From contig CAKRKO010000055.1 in NCBI GenBank assembly GCA_934358495.1, positions 1-17,314 of the forward strand: 17,314 nt of DNA, read 5' to 3'. The DNA is from an uncultured Eubacterium sp. Its GTDB lineage: Bacteria > Bacillota > Clostridia > Lachnospirales > Lachnospiraceae. How positions within the stretch are numbered: the stretch's first letter is position 1; each line of letters begins with the position of its first letter. The notes beneath the pieces were generated by a model. The model saw only the letters and a program-made list of their open reading frames with translations, did not search any database and had not been told where the DNA came from. A program made the translations under genes and the position numbers. Shown in pieces: positions 15,757 to 17,314 of this stretch.

Positions 15757-15787
15757 ATGGTGTCATTCCATTTTTGTATGTTACCAT
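15757..15787. promoter_or_regulatory. Putative LysR recognition site (T-N11-A dyad) at about -64
   Basis: ATGGTGTCAT (15757-15766) and ATGTTACCAT (15778-15787) form an inverted repeat matching at 8 of 10 positions, separated by exactly 11 nt, so that T66 and A78 (of 15766 and 15778) create the T-N11-A core of LysR boxes. The centre at 15772 is about 64 nt upstream of the predicted transcription start, where LysR proteins bind to recruit RNA polymerase. The neighbouring lysR2 is the obvious candidate binder. Confidence 0.6.
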
Positions 15788-15795
15788 GCGTTTCT

Positions 15796-15805
15796 TTGCA
15801 TGCAA
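15796..15805. promoter_or_regulatory. 10-bp palindrome TTGCATGCAA upstream of the LysR-like dyad
   Basis: This perfect palindrome lies 9 bp upstream of the LysR-like dyad, about 90 nt before the predicted transcription start. It resembles TTGTATACAA at 15113-15122. It may be an accessory operator; its length alone does not exclude chance. Confidence 0.25.
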
Positions 15806-15879
15806 TATTCCTTTTCTACGTTGCAATTTCACATTGAAAACATGCTATGTCAAATTATTTTCCAACTGATATAACCCCA

Positions 15880-15910
15880 GAAAGCCAGGCCACAGGCCTG
15901 ACTCTCCTTT
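15880..15910 (-). terminator. Hairpin terminator after lysR2
   Basis: GCCAGGCC (15884-15891) pairs with GGCCTGAC (15895-15902) around a 3-nt loop, with one G-T pair on the RNA of either strand, and flanking A/T pairs extend the stem. It lies about 55-80 nt after the lysR2 stop and before the next promoter. The T-run is short (TTTCT on the minus strand, CCTTTT on the plus strand), so it may work in both directions but looks of moderate strength. Confidence 0.6.
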
Positions 15911-15960
15911 TGATCAAATATACCAGCATCTTTTCTCTCATCTGATATATTTTCTTCTCG

Positions 15961-16848
15961 TTACATTTCTTCTGTTCCAAAGAAATTATCTACAAAAATC
16001 TCACGCATCGGATTATAATTATCCACATTCCATGCCATTGTCAGACTTGGATCACTGATGATATCCGTATCCAGGAAACACACACTGTCATTATTTGACA
16101 GCAGATTTCTCGAATCCAGAATACACACACCGACCCCGGCCTGCACCCATAGCATTTCCTCCTGCACAGAACTTGCAAATTTCACTTTAGGATTAAAGCC
16201 ACTCATTTTACATGCATCAATGATCAGTTTCGGAGACTCTTCCGAATCTTCCGTAGATACCATGATAAAGGTATCATCCTTAAAATCAGAAAGTTTTACA
16301 TAGGATGCATTCGCCAGACGATGATTTTTGTGTACCACCACATGATCTCTGGTTTCTTCAATGATTCTGTATTTCATCTTTTCCCGGTGTTCCACGTCGA
16401 ATTTCAATGTAATGATCAGATCCAATTTGTTTCCATACAGATTCTCCACCAGCGCGTTAAAACTGTAATTCTGCAGATTGATCTTTACATTCGGATAACA
16501 GGTGGCAAAATGCTGCAGCACCCCCGGGAACAGATCTCCCACATAGGTTCCGTCCAGAATACCGATGTTCAACTCACCACTCAGCCCCTGAAAACTGTTC
16601 AGTGCCTTTGCTACCGTCACATTGTAATCGTTGTAGATTTTTTCAAATCCTTCCAGCAAAACTACTGCCGCCGGTGTCAGCCGGACCGAACGGTTATTTC
16701 GGATAAAAAGCTGCATATTCAGTTCCGTCTCCATGGACGCAATCTGACGGCTCAGAGCCGGCTGTGTGATAAACAGCTTATCTGCGGCTTTCGTAAAATT
16801 CAGGCACTTGGCTGCCGTGATAAAATACTTCATTTGAATCATGTTCAT
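15961..16848 (-). CDS. LysR-family transcriptional regulator (LysR2)
   Basis: The N-terminal helix-turn-helix domain is clear (MKYFITAAKCLNFTKAADKL, ITQPALSRQIASMETELN, LFIRNNRSVRLTPAA), followed by an effector-binding domain beginning near LNIGILDGTYVGDLFPG. The frame extends to 16917, but the ATG at 16848 has AGGGGG about 9 nt upstream and directly precedes the conserved MNMIQMKYF start, giving 295 residues, normal for the family. It lies between the UroD-type gene and the DUF2284 promoter, which carries a T-N11-A dyad, so it probably controls that promoter. The effector is unknown; a substrate of the methyltransferase system is plausible. It ends before a hairpin terminator, so it is probably transcribed separately from the genes after it. 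Confidence 0.92.
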   Translation of the reverse strand: MNMIQMKYFITAAKCLNFTKAADKLFITQPALSRQIASMETELNMQLFIRNNRSVRLTPAAVVLLEGFEKIYNDYNVTVAKALNSFQGLSGELNIGILDGTYVGDLFPGVLQHFATCYPNVKINLQNYSFNALVENLYGNKLDLIITLKFDVEHREKMKYRIIEETRDHVVVHKNHRLANASYVKLSDFKDDTFIMVSTEDSEESPKLIIDACKMSGFNPKVKFASSVQEEMLWVQAGVGVCILDSRNLLSNNDSVCFLDTDIISDPSLTMAWNVDNYNPMREIFVDNFFGTEEM

Positions 16849-17041
16849 GGCTAAAATCCCCCTGTGCTCTATCCTATCATATTTCGCCTGTTTTTGCAAA
16901 AAAAATAACGAGACCATTGAGACTGCCTTATGAAAGACTTTCTTTTGCTTATAATAAATTAAACATTGCTTTTACAATATTTTTCAGTATTTCCATCTGG
17001 TATAATAGCTTATTTTCCAATCATTAATGCTCCATACATTT
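16849..17041. other. Intergenic gap upstream of lysR2 with a weak promoter candidate
   Basis: The 193-nt gap between the UroD-type stop and lysR2 is A/T-rich. On the minus strand TTGCAA (16899-16894), a 17-nt spacer and TAGGAT (16876-16871) make a possible promoter for lysR2; the -10 box is weak. No convincing terminator for the UroD-type gene is visible, so read-through into lysR2 is possible. No additional gene is seen. Confidence 0.4.
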
Positions 17042-17314
17042 TTATGCATAGAAATCTTCTACTGCCTTGAAGAAGGCATTGATATTATCCCATGGAGACA
17101 TAGGCGGAATATCGCAGCCGGAAGAAATCACGAAGTTTTTGTATTTGCAGCACTCGCTCATTACTTCTTTTGTTCTGTTGTATACACTCTCTGCGGTTCC
17201 GTTTCTGAACTCGCCAGCCGGGTCTACGTTACCCATAGCAATAAGGTTTTCCGGAACATGGCTCATCATCTCCGCCATATTGATGGCATTTCCGAAATGA
17301 TACATCAGGCAGCC
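17042..17314 (-). CDS. Uroporphyrinogen decarboxylase-family (MtaA/CmuA-like) methyltransferase, C-terminal part
   Basis: Only the last 90 residues are in the window; the frame stays open at the right edge. The sequence shows the end of a UroD-type TIM barrel: MYHFGNAINM, LIAMGNVDPAGEFRNGT, then VISSGCDIPPMSPWDNINAFF at the C-terminus. The cysteine in SSGCDIPP matches the last zinc ligand of MtaA/MtbA-type corrinoid:coenzyme M methyltransferases, and true haem-pathway HemE proteins do not carry that cysteine pattern. With a reductive activator and DUF2284 protein nearby, this is more likely a corrinoid-dependent methyltransferase than a haem-pathway enzyme. Its substrate cannot be told from this fragment. 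Confidence 0.8.
   Translation of the reverse strand, partial: GCLMYHFGNAINMAEMMSHVPENLIAMGNVDPAGEFRNGTAESVYNRTKEVMSECCKYKNFVISSGCDIPPMSPWDNINAFFKAVEDFYA

Noticed and set aside
15675..15960. Cobalamin riboswitch upstream of the operon
   Set aside because: I looked for the conserved B12-box sequence and the multi-stem layout in this gap and in the other gaps and did not see them; the predicted leader is only about 33 nt. A covariance-model search would settle it.
16900..16925. GTCTC repeats next to a T-run as a terminator for the UroD-type gene
   Set aside because: The two GTCTC copies on the minus strand are direct, not inverted, so they cannot form a stem before the T-run.
17001..17006. Perfect TATAAT on the plus strand
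   Set aside because: No -35 box lies at 16-18 nt and no plus-strand gene follows; it would only make antisense RNA against the UroD-type gene.
1..17314. CRISPR arrays, tRNA or rRNA genes, insertion sequences
   Set aside because: No regularly spaced repeats, no cloverleaf or rRNA segments and no transposase-like protein were seen on either strand.

Overview
This 17.3 kb window looks like part of a strictly anaerobic Firmicutes chromosome, most likely a gut Lachnospiraceae (Blautia/Clostridium XIVa-like). That assignment is an inference from the protein sequences and from the anaerobic (early cobalt insertion) Cbi pathway; no rRNA or other taxonomic marker is present. Every gene I can support lies on the minus strand, so the window is best read from right to left.

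Right end (17314 to about 15675). The window opens with the C-terminal end of a uroporphyrinogen-decarboxylase-family (MtaA/CmuA-like) methyltransferase, followed by a LysR-type regulator (LysR2). A hairpin terminator lies beyond LysR2. Next comes a clear sigma-A promoter (TTGAGT-17-TATAAT). Upstream of it, at about -64, is a dyad with T-N11-A geometry, the classical LysR recognition-site layout and position.

Middle (15674 to 8888). From that promoter run a small cysteine-rich DUF2284 protein and a [2Fe-2S]/ASKHA reductive activator of corrinoid proteins (RACE type). After them come precorrin-2 methyltransferase CbiL, overlapping by 4 nt with an ABC ATPase, then an ABC-2 permease, a membrane-anchored NEAT-like exported protein, a class II (FucA-like) aldolase and a second LysR regulator (LysR1).

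Left part (8814 to 83). This is a compact block of corrin-ring genes: cbiD, cbiF, cbiG, cbiH, a three-domain cbiJ-cbiE-cbiT fusion, cbiA and cobT, most overlapping or separated by only a few bases. Beyond cobT is a strongly self-complementary 60-nt segment of unknown nature.

Together, the 15 genes from 15674 down to 83 could be one transcription unit, since I see no hairpin-plus-T-run terminator between them. It would couple corrinoid synthesis (C20, C17, C11, C1 and C5/C15 methylation, ring contraction, reduction, a,c-amidation and lower-ligand activation) to a corrinoid-dependent methyl-transfer system (UroD-type methyltransferase, reductive activator, DUF2284). cbiC, a cobaltochelatase (cbiK/cbiX), cbiP, cbiB, cobU and cobS are not in the window. 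I recognise no cobalamin riboswitch; a LysR switch appears to stand at the head of the unit. The least explained part is the ABC transporter/NEAT-like protein/aldolase/LysR1 island inside the cobalamin genes.
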